From assembly GCF_001431295.2 (NCBI RefSeq), contig NZ_LKAJ02000001.1, positions 1,488,001 through 1,552,000 on the forward strand: a stretch of 64,000 bases of DNA. Direction: 5' to 3'. The position numbers were made by a program, and so were the translations under genes. Every line of letters starts with the position of its first letter. Within the stretch, counting starts at the first letter, position 1. This DNA is from Candidatus Berkiella aquae. Lineage in GTDB: Bacteria > Pseudomonadota > Gammaproteobacteria > Berkiellales > Berkiellaceae. Positions 54,049 through 61,801 of the stretch are shown here, in pieces. The notes beneath the pieces are model-generated. The model was not told the DNA's origin. It made no database searches and saw only the letters and a program-made list of their open reading frames with translations.

Positions 54049-54789
54049 ATGCCAACAATTACAATGCGTAATATGTTAGAAGCGGGCGTACATTTTGGTC
54101 ACCAAACCAGATTCTGGGACCCCAAAATGAAGCCATATATCTATGGTGCTCGTAACAAAATTCACATCATCAATTTGGATAAAACCTTACCCTTATTCAA
54201 CGAAGCTTTGAGCTTTATTCGTCGTGTAGCTTCACGCAATGGTAAAATTTTATTCGTTGGTACTAAAACTTGCGCAAGCAATATCATCAAAGAACAAGCA
54301 GAGCGCTGTGGTATGCCTTTCGTTAATTATCGCTGGTTAGGTGGTATGTTAACCAACTTTAAAACGGTTAAGCAGTCCATTAAGCGTTTACACGAACTTG
54401 AAGCAATGCGTGATGATGGCACCTTTGAAAAGCTCGTGAAAAAAGAAGCGCTTATGCGTGAGCGTGAAATGATCAAATTAGAGCGCAGTTTGGGCGGTAT
54501 CAAGAACATGGATAGCCTACCAGATGCGATTTTTGTCATTGACGTGGGCCATGAGAAAATTGCGATTAAAGAAGCAAATAATCTTAGAATCCCTGTCGCA
54601 GGTGTCGTCGATACTAATAACAATCCAGCGGGTATTGATTACATTATTCCTGGTAACGATGATGCATTACGCTCTATTGAACTTTATGTTTCCAGTGTTG
54701 CGGATGTCATTTTAGAAGCAAGAAGTAATCTCAGCCATTCACAAGCAGAAGCTAGTGAGTATGTTGAACTTGAGAATGATCAAGAATAA
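54049..54789 (+). CDS. rpsB: 30S ribosomal protein S2
   Basis: The protein has 246 residues. The start ATG at 54049 has AAAGGAG 8 nt upstream; the open frame reaches back to 53935 but that part is leader. S2 signatures are [34 protein letters not shown] and [20 protein letters not shown]. It lies in operon with tsf. Confidence 0.98.
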   Translation: MPTITMRNMLEAGVHFGHQTRFWDPKMKPYIYGARNKIHIINLDKTLPLFNEALSFIRRVASRNGKILFVGTKTCASNIIKEQAERCGMPFVNYRWLGGMLTNFKTVKQSIKRLHELEAMRDDGTFEKLVKKEALMREREMIKLERSLGGIKNMDSLPDAIFVIDVGHEKIAIKEANNLRIPVAGVVDTNNNPAGIDYIIPGNDDALRSIELYVSSVADVILEARSNLSHSQAEASEYVELENDQE

Positions 54790-54807
54790 TTTGATATCAG
54801 TTGACAC

Positions 54808-54834
54808 AAAGGGGGCCGTTGCCCCCTTTATTTT
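54808..54834 (+). terminator. Hairpin between rpsB and tsf
   Basis: AAAGGGGGC (54808–54816) pairs perfectly with GCCCCCTTT (54821–54829), loop CGTT, followed by ATTTTG. It is likely a partial terminator or attenuator that sets the rpsB:tsf ratio, as known at this junction in other bacteria. Confidence 0.75.
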
Positions 54835-54852
54835 GAAGATGGAGAGAAACTA

Positions 54853-55743
54853 ATGGCAGAACAAATTACCGCTGAAATGGTTAAATTATTACGTGAGCGC
54901 ACTGGCGCAGGCATGATGGAATGCAAAAAAGCTTTAGTTGAAGCTAAAGGTGATATGGCTGTAGCAGAAGATCTCATCGCAAAATCCGGTAACAAAAAAG
55001 CAGATAAATCAGCTTCACGTACCGCAGCGCAAGGTCGTATTGCCATTGCAAATTCACATACCAACGCAGTGATGATAGAAATTAACTGTGAAACAGATTT
55101 TGTGGCACGCGATGATAGCTTTATTCAATTTTGCCAAGCTGTTGCCGATCTGGCTTTAGCCAAAGATTGCCAAGATGTTGAGTCATTATTAGCACTTCCT
55201 TTTGAAGGTGCAACCAGTGTTGAAGAAGCGCGAAAAGCGATTATCGTTCGTATTGGTGAAAATATCCAAATTCGACGTTTAACTTCCTATAAAGCACAAG
55301 CTAAACAGCGTATTGGTAGTTACATTCATAATGCCCGCATTGGTACTTTGGTATTAATCGAAGGTGGCAATGAAGAAATTGCTAAAGAATTAGCAATGCA
55401 TATCGCGGCAATGAAACCGCAATTTATTGCGCCTAATGAAATTCCAGAAGCCATTGTTGCAAAAGAAAAAGAAATCTTTATGGAACGCGCTAAACAAAGT
55501 GGTAAACCTGATAATATCTTAGAAAAAATTGTCCAAGGACAATTGCAAAAATTTGCAGCTGAAATTTGCTTGTTGGGTCAACCCTTCTTCAAAGATCCTG
55601 ACCAAACCATTGAAGCTGTATTAAAGCCTCTCAATGCAACCGTCATCTCCATGCTTCGATATGAAGTGGGTGAAGGTATTGAAGTGATTAAGAAAAGTTT
55701 TGAAGAAGAAGTGATGGAACAAGCTCGTGGGAGTAAACAATGA
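54853..55743 (+). CDS. tsf: Elongation factor Ts
   Basis: This 296-residue protein is the nucleotide-exchange factor for EF-Tu. The N-terminal UBA-like part is [24 protein letters not shown], followed by the conserved [17 protein letters not shown] (Asp-Phe contacting EF-Tu) and [19 protein letters not shown] precedes the ATG. The stop overlaps the pyrH start (ATGA). Confidence 0.97.
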   Translation: MAEQITAEMVKLLRERTGAGMMECKKALVEAKGDMAVAEDLIAKSGNKKADKSASRTAAQGRIAIANSHTNAVMIEINCETDFVARDDSFIQFCQAVADLALAKDCQDVESLLALPFEGATSVEEARKAIIVRIGENIQIRRLTSYKAQAKQRIGSYIHNARIGTLVLIEGGNEEIAKELAMHIAAMKPQFIAPNEIPEAIVAKEKEIFMERAKQSGKPDNILEKIVQGQLQKFAAEICLLGQPFFKDPDQTIEAVLKPLNATVISMLRYEVGEGIEVIKKSFEEEVMEQARGSKQ

Positions 55744-56474
55744 GTCAAGATCCTATCTATCAACGGATCCTGTTAAAGCTAAGTGGTGAAGCGTTAATGG
55801 GCGATGAGTCATTTGGGATTGACCCCAAAGTGCTCGATAGGATTGCAGACGAAGTTGGCGAACTCATTAAGTTGGGGGTTCAAGTTGGGATAGTGATTGG
55901 TGGGGGGAACCTTTGCCGCGGTAAATCACTATCAAAAGCAGGCCTTGGTCGCGTTTCTGGCGACCAAATGGGCATGTTGGCAACCGTGATGAATGCCATC
56001 GCCATGCGTGATGCGCTTGAGCGAGCAGGCCTTGCAACTCGCATTATGTCTGCTATCCCCATGACGGGGTTAGTAGACCACTATGACAGACGCAAAGCCA
56101 TCCATCATTTGCAATTTGGTCGAGTGGTTATTTTTGCTGCCGGCACCGGTAACCCCTTAGTGACCACCGATTCTGCTGCCAGCTTAAGAGCAATTGAAAC
56201 CCAAGCCGATGTTTTACTCAAAGCGACGAATGTAGATGGTATTTACTCTGCTGATCCTGCTATTGATCCTCATGCAACTTTGTATCAACGAATTACCTAT
56301 GCAAAAGCATTGGAAAAAGAATTAGGTATCATGGATTTATCAGCATTTTGTCAATGTCGCGATCATGATATGCCAATACGCGTTTTTAATATTAATAACG
56401 CAGGGGCATTAGTGCGCATCGTGCAAGGTGAGCCAGAAGGAACCGTTGTGGAGCGAGGAAATCCAAATGATTAA
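55740..56474 (+). CDS. pyrH: Uridylate kinase (UMP kinase)
   Basis: This 244-residue amino-acid-kinase-fold enzyme makes UDP from UMP. Motifs are [51 protein letters not shown] and [16 protein letters not shown]. It is translationally coupled to tsf and frr by overlaps. Confidence 0.97.
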   Translation: MSQDPIYQRILLKLSGEALMGDESFGIDPKVLDRIADEVGELIKLGVQVGIVIGGGNLCRGKSLSKAGLGRVSGDQMGMLATVMNAIAMRDALERAGLATRIMSAIPMTGLVDHYDRRKAIHHLQFGRVVIFAAGTGNPLVTTDSAASLRAIETQADVLLKATNVDGIYSADPAIDPHATLYQRITYAKALEKELGIMDLSAFCQCRDHDMPIRVFNINNAGALVRIVQGEPEGTVVERGNPND

Positions 56475-57024
56475 TGATGTTCAAAAAAATGCAAAAGAAA
56501 GAATGACCAAAAGTCTTCATTCTCTTGAAGAAGAATTATCAAAATTACGCGCAGGGCGTGCTAATCCTAGCATTTTAGAAGGTGTCGTTGTTTCTTATTA
56601 TGGTACTGATACCCCGTTAACCCAAATGGCACAAATTGTGGTCGAAGGGGCGTTAATGCTAGCGGTTAAGCCGTTTGAAAAGCGTTTAGTGCCTGAAATT
56701 GAAAAGGCGATACGTGCTGCTGATCTAGGTCTTAATCCTGCAACCTCAGGTGATGTGATTCGTGTTCCTTTCCCTCCCTTGAGCGAAGAAAGACGTAAAG
56801 AACTCATTAAGAAAGTAAAAGCAGAAGTTGAGAATGCGAAAGTTGCTGTGCGCAATATTCGTCGTGATGCGAATCAAGAAATCAAAGATCTGCTTAAAGA
56901 GAAAGCAATTAGTGAAGATGAACAACGCAAAGCTGAAGAAGCAATGCAAAAACTAACCGATCAATATATTCATCAAGCTGATGCTATTTTAGCACGCAAA
57001 GAAAAAGATTTAATGGAGATTTAA
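56467..57024 (+). CDS. frr: Ribosome recycling factor
   Basis: The protein has 185 residues from the ATG at 56467, which overlaps the pyrH end by 8 nt and has GAGGA upstream; the longer frame from 56428 lies inside pyrH. RRF motifs are [35 protein letters not shown] and [14 protein letters not shown]. It splits the post-termination ribosome with EF-G. Confidence 0.97.
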   Translation: MINDVQKNAKERMTKSLHSLEEELSKLRAGRANPSILEGVVVSYYGTDTPLTQMAQIVVEGALMLAVKPFEKRLVPEIEKAIRAADLGLNPATSGDVIRVPFPPLSEERRKELIKKVKAEVENAKVAVRNIRRDANQEIKDLLKEKAISEDEQRKAEEAMQKLTDQYIHQADAILARKEKDLMEI

Positions 57025-57078
57025 TCCATTAATACTTCGTATGCAAACCACCCAGGGTTAAAAGCAAGCGACAGCAAT

Positions 57079-57777
57079 TTGCCTAATCATATTGCTGTCG
57101 TTATGGATGGGAATGGCCGTTGGGCAAAAGCAAGACATATCAGCCGTACTTTAGGTCATCGTAAAGGCGTTGAAAGTGCTAGGGAGATTATCTCAGCCTG
57201 TCAGCGATTTAATATTAAAGTATTAACCTTATTTGCTTTTGGTATGGAAAACTGGAAAAGGCCTAGCAAAGAAGTTCGTAATCTATTTCGACTCTTTTAC
57301 CTGGTGCTTCGCAAAGATATTGCCCGTATTCACCAGGACAATATTCGCTTACGTATCATTGGCGACAGAACGATATTTGCACCTGCGCTAATTAATGCGA
57401 TAAGCGACGCAGAAGCAATGACGGCACATAATACGGGACTCGTATTAAATATTGCGGTTAATTATAGTGGTCGTTGGGATCTACTCCAGGCTGTTAGAAA
57501 GGTTTGTCATACCCATCAAGCAAATGCCATGGAAATTACCGAAGCGGCTTTCACAGAGCATCTCTGTTTACATGCTTTACCAGAACCTGACTTATTTATA
57601 AGAACCGGTGGTGTACAGCGAATCAGTAATTTTATGTTGTGGGAACTTGCTTATACCGAATTTTTCTTTACACCCACACTTTGGCCGGATTTTACTTCTG
57701 ATGAGTTGGCGGGAGCACTTGCAAGTTACGCAAAGTGTGAACGTCGCTTTGGATTAACAGGTGATCAGTTAGGTTAA
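57079..57777 (+). CDS. uppS: Undecaprenyl diphosphate synthase
   Basis: About 232 residues from a TTG. Cis-prenyltransferase motifs are IAVVMDGNGRWAKARHISRTLGH (substrate Asp and Arg), LFAFGMENWKRPSKEV, NYSGRWDLLQAV and PEPDLFIRTGGVQRISNFMLWE. It makes the C55 lipid carrier for cell-wall synthesis. The start is unclear: the frame is open from 57025 with no ATG. An ATG at 57041 would give a normal N-terminus only if one base were added near 57055–57057. GGAG at 57015–57018 lies 9 nt before an in-frame ATT (57028). Confidence 0.93.
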   Translation: MPNHIAVVMDGNGRWAKARHISRTLGHRKGVESAREIISACQRFNIKVLTLFAFGMENWKRPSKEVRNLFRLFYLVLRKDIARIHQDNIRLRIIGDRTIFAPALINAISDAEAMTAHNTGLVLNIAVNYSGRWDLLQAVRKVCHTHQANAMEITEAAFTEHLCLHALPEPDLFIRTGGVQRISNFMLWELAYTEFFFTPTLWPDFTSDELAGALASYAKCERRFGLTGDQLG

Positions 57778-57779
57778 CT

Positions 57780-58592
57780 ATGCTGAAATGGCGGATTTTA
57801 ACAGCACTCATTTTAATTCCTTTCGTGTTATGGGGGATTTTGAGTCTGCAAGCAACGTCCTTTGCCGTACTATCAGCGATTATTTTGCTGATAGGAGCGC
57901 ATGAATGGACAGCATTATGTCCATTTCCTAAATACACTCAGCAAGCAGTGTTTCTGGGATGTTATATTGCAATATTGTGCCTCTTATCTTATTTCAAACA
58001 ACCTTATATTCTCTTTGCTGCTTTGATATTTTGGATAATAGCGGCCATTGGCTTGAGTCGTTATTCAAATAAACCTGTCAAATGGTTAAATGCTCCCCTT
58101 ATCAAAGGGGCCATTGGTTTATTGTTATTGCCTAGCGCTTGGTATGGTTTAAATGTCATTCACCGCGCAGAAGAGGGACCGGTTTGGTTAATTATTTGCT
58201 TAGTGATTATCTGGGCAACAGATACCTTCGCTTATTTTACGGGAAGAATCATTGGCAAACGCCCGTTGGCGCCTTTCATCAGCCCGAAAAAGACAATAGA
58301 GGGTTTTTGGGGTGGGGTAATCGGGGCATTGTTGCTTGCCTTTATTGCTTTCTTTACCAACATGCTGCCGAGTCATCATTCCTTGGGTATTTGGTTAACG
58401 GTTGTACTGGGTACCATTTTGCTGGCGGTTGTCGGTGATCTATTTGAAAGTTTGATGAAAAGATTAGCGGGAGTGAAAGATAGCGGCAAATTATTGCCTG
58501 GCCATGGGGGCGTATTGGACAGATTAGATAGTTTAATTGCAGCAGCGCCCTTTTTTGCTTTAGCGATGTCTTGGATCCAGAGAAGCCTATGA
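57780..58592 (+). CDS. cdsA: Phosphatidate cytidylyltransferase
   Basis: This 270-residue inner-membrane enzyme makes CDP-diacylglycerol, the precursor of all membrane phospholipids. It has about eight membrane helices; ATDTFAYFTGRIIGKRPL and the signature SLMKRLAGVKDSGKLLPGHG followed by GVLDRLDSL define the family. It starts 2 bp after uppS and overlaps dxr by 4 nt. Confidence 0.96.
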   Translation: MLKWRILTALILIPFVLWGILSLQATSFAVLSAIILLIGAHEWTALCPFPKYTQQAVFLGCYIAILCLLSYFKQPYILFAALIFWIIAAIGLSRYSNKPVKWLNAPLIKGAIGLLLLPSAWYGLNVIHRAEEGPVWLIICLVIIWATDTFAYFTGRIIGKRPLAPFISPKKTIEGFWGGVIGALLLAFIAFFTNMLPSHHSLGIWLTVVLGTILLAVVGDLFESLMKRLAGVKDSGKLLPGHGGVLDRLDSLIAAAPFFALAMSWIQRSL

Positions 58593-59773
58593 AACCATCA
58601 GGTATTTGTATATTAGGCTCAACCGGTTCAATTGGGCAAAATACGTTAGCAGTGATTGCATTGCATCCAGAGCGTTTTAAAGTCATCGCTTTAACAGCGC
58701 ATAATTCCGTTGATACATTATATGAGCAATGTTGCATTTTTAAACCTGCTTTTGCCGTGTTAATGGAACCGCAAGCTGCTAAAAATTTGCAAAGCAAGCT
58801 TACGCAGCAAGGTATATCGACTAAAGTCTTATGTGGCTTACAAGATTTATGTGAAGTGGTGTCATTACCTGAAGTCGATAAAGTGGTTGCCGCAATTGTC
58901 GGGGCTGCCGGATTGCTACCCACATTGAATGCAATCAAGGCAGGCAAGCAGATTTTATTGGCAAATAAAGAAGCGTTGATTATGGCGGGCGATTTATTTT
59001 TAGCCACCGCTTCACGTACCGGAGCAACGTTATTACCCGTTGATAGCGAACATAATGCCTTATTTCAATGTATGCCACCGGGTTATCAAACCGGTAGTCG
59101 CCCTCAAGGAGTTTCCCGATTAATTTTAACGGCTTCGGGTGGTCCATTCTTAAAAACAGCTAAATCGGCGTTTAAAGAAATTACCCCTGAAATGGCTTGC
59201 CAGCACCCTAATTGGAAAATGGGTAAGAAGATCACCGTTGATTGTGCAACGCTCATGAACAAAGGATTGGAAGTGATTGAGGCAAGCAAACTATTTTGTT
59301 TTAATCATGATGAAATTGATGTGGTGGTTCATCCCCAAAGTGTTATTCATTCTTTAGTAGAATACCATGATGGGTCGCAATTAGCGCAATTAGGAACACC
59401 AGATATGCGGATCCCCATTGCCAATTGTTTAGCGTGGCCAGAGCGCATTGCATCGGGTGCAACCCGGCTTTCATTAACGCAAGTAGCAGAGCTAACCTTC
59501 CTACCACCCGATGTTGATAAATTTAAATGCTTATCGTTAGCGTATAACGCCCTCTGTCTAGGCAAGGCCGCCCCTACTGTGCTTAACGCCAGTAATGAAG
59601 TTGCGGTGCAATCATTCTTACAGCAACAAATGTGTTTTTCACAGATACCTTCTATTATTGAGACGGTACTGCAAACATTTTATGATTTGGCGGCAAACTC
59701 ACTTGAAGAGATTTTATTAGCCGATAAATTGGCAAGAGAAAGGACTTTTGATTTAATTCAAGCAGGTGCTTAG
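58589..59773 (+). CDS. dxr: 1-deoxy-D-xylulose 5-phosphate reductoisomerase
   Basis: The protein has 394 residues from the ATG at 58589 (ATGA overlap with cdsA). The NADPH site GSTGSIGQNTLAVI, then AAIVGAAGLLPTLNAIKAGK, ANKEALIMAG, PVDSEHNALFQCM (metal Asp and Glu), and DCATLMNKGLEVIEA are all intact. It commits carbon to the MEP isoprenoid pathway that feeds UppS. Confidence 0.97.
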   Translation: MKPSGICILGSTGSIGQNTLAVIALHPERFKVIALTAHNSVDTLYEQCCIFKPAFAVLMEPQAAKNLQSKLTQQGISTKVLCGLQDLCEVVSLPEVDKVVAAIVGAAGLLPTLNAIKAGKQILLANKEALIMAGDLFLATASRTGATLLPVDSEHNALFQCMPPGYQTGSRPQGVSRLILTASGGPFLKTAKSAFKEITPEMACQHPNWKMGKKITVDCATLMNKGLEVIEASKLFCFNHDEIDVVVHPQSVIHSLVEYHDGSQLAQLGTPDMRIPIANCLAWPERIASGATRLSLTQVAELTFLPPDVDKFKCLSLAYNALCLGKAAPTVLNASNEVAVQSFLQQQMCFSQIPSIIETVLQTFYDLAANSLEEILLADKLARERTFDLIQAGA

Positions 59774-61129
59774 TTGAGCGGATTATTTACATCGATTATT
59801 GCTTTTATCGTTGCTATTGGCTTATTGGTCACATTTCATGAATTGGGGCATTTTTCACTAGCACGTCTTTTAGGGGTAAAAGTTCTACGCTTTTCAATAG
59901 GATTTGGTAAAACCTTATGGCGTTTTCAAGATCGTCATAAAACAGAGTATGTGATTGCTGCCTTGCCTTTAGGCGGTTATGTCAAAATGCTGGATGAACG
60001 TGAAGGTCCGGTTGCTGAACACGAAAAAAGCGCAGCTTTTAATCAAAAACCCCTATGGGCTCGTACTCTTATTGTACTTGCAGGCCCGGTCTTTAATTTT
60101 TTATTTGCCATCATTGCTTATTGGTTGATGTATATGATTGGCATCACAGGTCTTGCGCCAATCGTGGGGGAGTTAAAACCCCATTCAATCGCTGCCGTTG
60201 CAGGGTTAGAGCCTAAAGACGAGATCCTGAAAGTCGATGGTATTACCACCTCTAGTTGGCAACGTGTGACAAATCAATTACTGGCTCGCTTAGGTGATAA
60301 AGAAACCTTATCTATTGAGGTATTAAGAGATGGCCAACACGAAACATTGTCATTAAAGCTTGCTACTTGGCAATTAAAAGGAGATAGACCTGATCTTGTT
60401 GATGCATTAGGTATTATTCCTTATCAACCTCCTATTCCACCTTTAGTACACGAAGTGATTCCAGATGAACCTGCTGCAAAAGCTGGCATTCGCGCAGGGG
60501 ATGTGATTATTGCTGTTAATCGTGAACCTATTTCAGCTTGGCAAGATTTTACCCGCGTTGTTGTTAAAAGCATTAATAAACCAATGATTTTAACCGTTAA
60601 GCGTCAAAATGAGACCCAAGACATCACCTTTAAACCACGTGCTCGTGAATCAGATACGGGCGAAATGATTGGTTATGCGGGAATCGTCGTTAAATCGGTA
60701 GAAATGCCGCCTGAACTACTACGTAAAGAACGCTTAGGTCCTATTGCGGCATTTGTTGAAGCGAATAAAAAGACAGCGGAGTATATCCGGCTTACATTTC
60801 GAGTCATTGCCAAAATGATTACGGGCGATGTTGGCCTAAAAACACTAAGTGGACCTTTAACAATTGCAGAAGGGGCGGGAGCATCGGCTTCATTTGGTAT
60901 TCAATATTACCTAGGATTTTTAGCTCTAATCAGCATTAGCTTAGGGGTGTTGAATTTATTACCTATTCCTATTTTAGATGGTGGCCACCTACTTTATTTT
61001 CTCATTGAAGCTATTCAAGGAAAACCGGTCTCTGAAAGAGTACAGCTGTATGGTTTTAAACTGGGCATGCTATTGTTAATTTTCTTAATGTCGGTTGCGT
61101 TTTATAACGATTTAGCCCGTATATTTTGA
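59774..61129 (+). CDS. rseP: Site-2 zinc metalloprotease RseP
   Basis: This 451-residue inner-membrane protease has the zinc motif HELGH at residues 22–26 and a second metal motif LPIPILDGGHLLYF near the C-terminus, with two PDZ domains between (about residues 125–205 and 220–310). It cleaves anti-sigma factor RseA and remnant signal peptides. The start is a TTG immediately after the dxr stop (TAGTTG), so it relies on coupling. Confidence 0.96.
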   Translation: MSGLFTSIIAFIVAIGLLVTFHELGHFSLARLLGVKVLRFSIGFGKTLWRFQDRHKTEYVIAALPLGGYVKMLDEREGPVAEHEKSAAFNQKPLWARTLIVLAGPVFNFLFAIIAYWLMYMIGITGLAPIVGELKPHSIAAVAGLEPKDEILKVDGITTSSWQRVTNQLLARLGDKETLSIEVLRDGQHETLSLKLATWQLKGDRPDLVDALGIIPYQPPIPPLVHEVIPDEPAAKAGIRAGDVIIAVNREPISAWQDFTRVVVKSINKPMILTVKRQNETQDITFKPRARESDTGEMIGYAGIVVKSVEMPPELLRKERLGPIAAFVEANKKTAEYIRLTFRVIAKMITGDVGLKTLSGPLTIAEGAGASASFGIQYYLGFLALISISLGVLNLLPIPILDGGHLLYFLIEAIQGKPVSERVQLYGFKLGMLLLIFLMSVAFYNDLARIF

Positions 61130-61215
61130 AGGAACGACACAGAGTTACAGATGAGTTTGTAGTGGCGGGCGGCTGTGTCCACCATAATTAGTATATCAAT
61201 AGGAATTAACTCAGG

Positions 61216-61221
61216 TATAAT
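61216..61221 (+). promoter_or_regulatory. Candidate -10 box upstream of the RRM gene
   Basis: A perfect TATAAT lies 77 bp before the ATG; the best -35 at 17-bp spacing (ATATCA, 61193–61198) is weak. The long leader of about 70 nt (containing TTGGCGGCTTGAGGTCCAAT) would suit post-transcriptional control. Confidence 0.45.
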
Positions 61222-61298
61222 GGGGACGCTATTTTGGCGGCTTGAGGTCCAATCGTCTTATTAGCATTAGTTATAACTTTGTATCTTTGGAAATTTTT

Positions 61299-61598
61299 AT
61301 GCAAAACAAAATTTATGTTGGTAACCTGAGTTACTCTCTTGATGAATCTTCACTGCGTACAGCGTTTGCTGAATTTGGTGAAATCACTGATTTAGCATTC
61401 CCGAAGGATCGCGTTACAGGCCGTCCACGTGGTTTTGCTTTCATTACTTTCAATGATGCAAGCAGTGCTGAAGCTGCCCTCAAGCTTGATGGCCAAGAAT
61501 TATCAGGTCGCAAAGTCGTTGTTAAGTTTGCGCTTGAACGTAAAGCTGCTGGTGGTGCTGGCGGCGGCGCTGGTCGACGCAGCGAATCACGTTGGTAG
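61299..61598 (+). CDS. RRM-type RNA-binding protein
   Basis: The protein has 99 residues from ATG 61299; the longer frame from 61242 is leader. A single RNA-recognition motif has RNP2 IYVGNL (residues 5–10) and RNP1 RGFAFITF (residues 44–51), followed by a Gly/Ala/Arg tail (GGAGGGAGRRSESRW). Small RRM proteins of this type are common in Legionellales and cyanobacteria, often induced by cold. It interrupts the usual rseP-bamA adjacency and has its own promoter-like sequence. Confidence 0.93.
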   Translation: MQNKIYVGNLSYSLDESSLRTAFAEFGEITDLAFPKDRVTGRPRGFAFITFNDASSAEAALKLDGQELSGRKVVVKFALERKAAGGAGGGAGRRSESRW

Positions 61599-61636
61599 AA
61601 TAAGAATAATAAGTTAATTAAACTCCTTTCTACCGA

Positions 61637-61669
61637 GCAGGGTCATTTATTAAATCAAAATGATCCTGC
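61637..61669 (+). terminator. Hairpin after the RRM gene
   Basis: GCAGGGTCAT (61637–61646) pairs with ATGATCCTGC (61660–61669), ten pairs with one G-U, loop 13 nt. No T-run follows, so termination would be weak; it may protect the 3' end or be a repeat remnant. Confidence 0.4.
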
Positions 61670-61801
61670 TTATCGTCGACTACATTCACTCTAATTTTCA
61701 AATACAAATCTTCTCGAGACTTCAATTTATTTCCCGCTGTGTTAGTATGGCGCCTCTACTTGTTTAACATGCGCGAGTTGCATGCGAGAATAAAAATAAA
61801 T

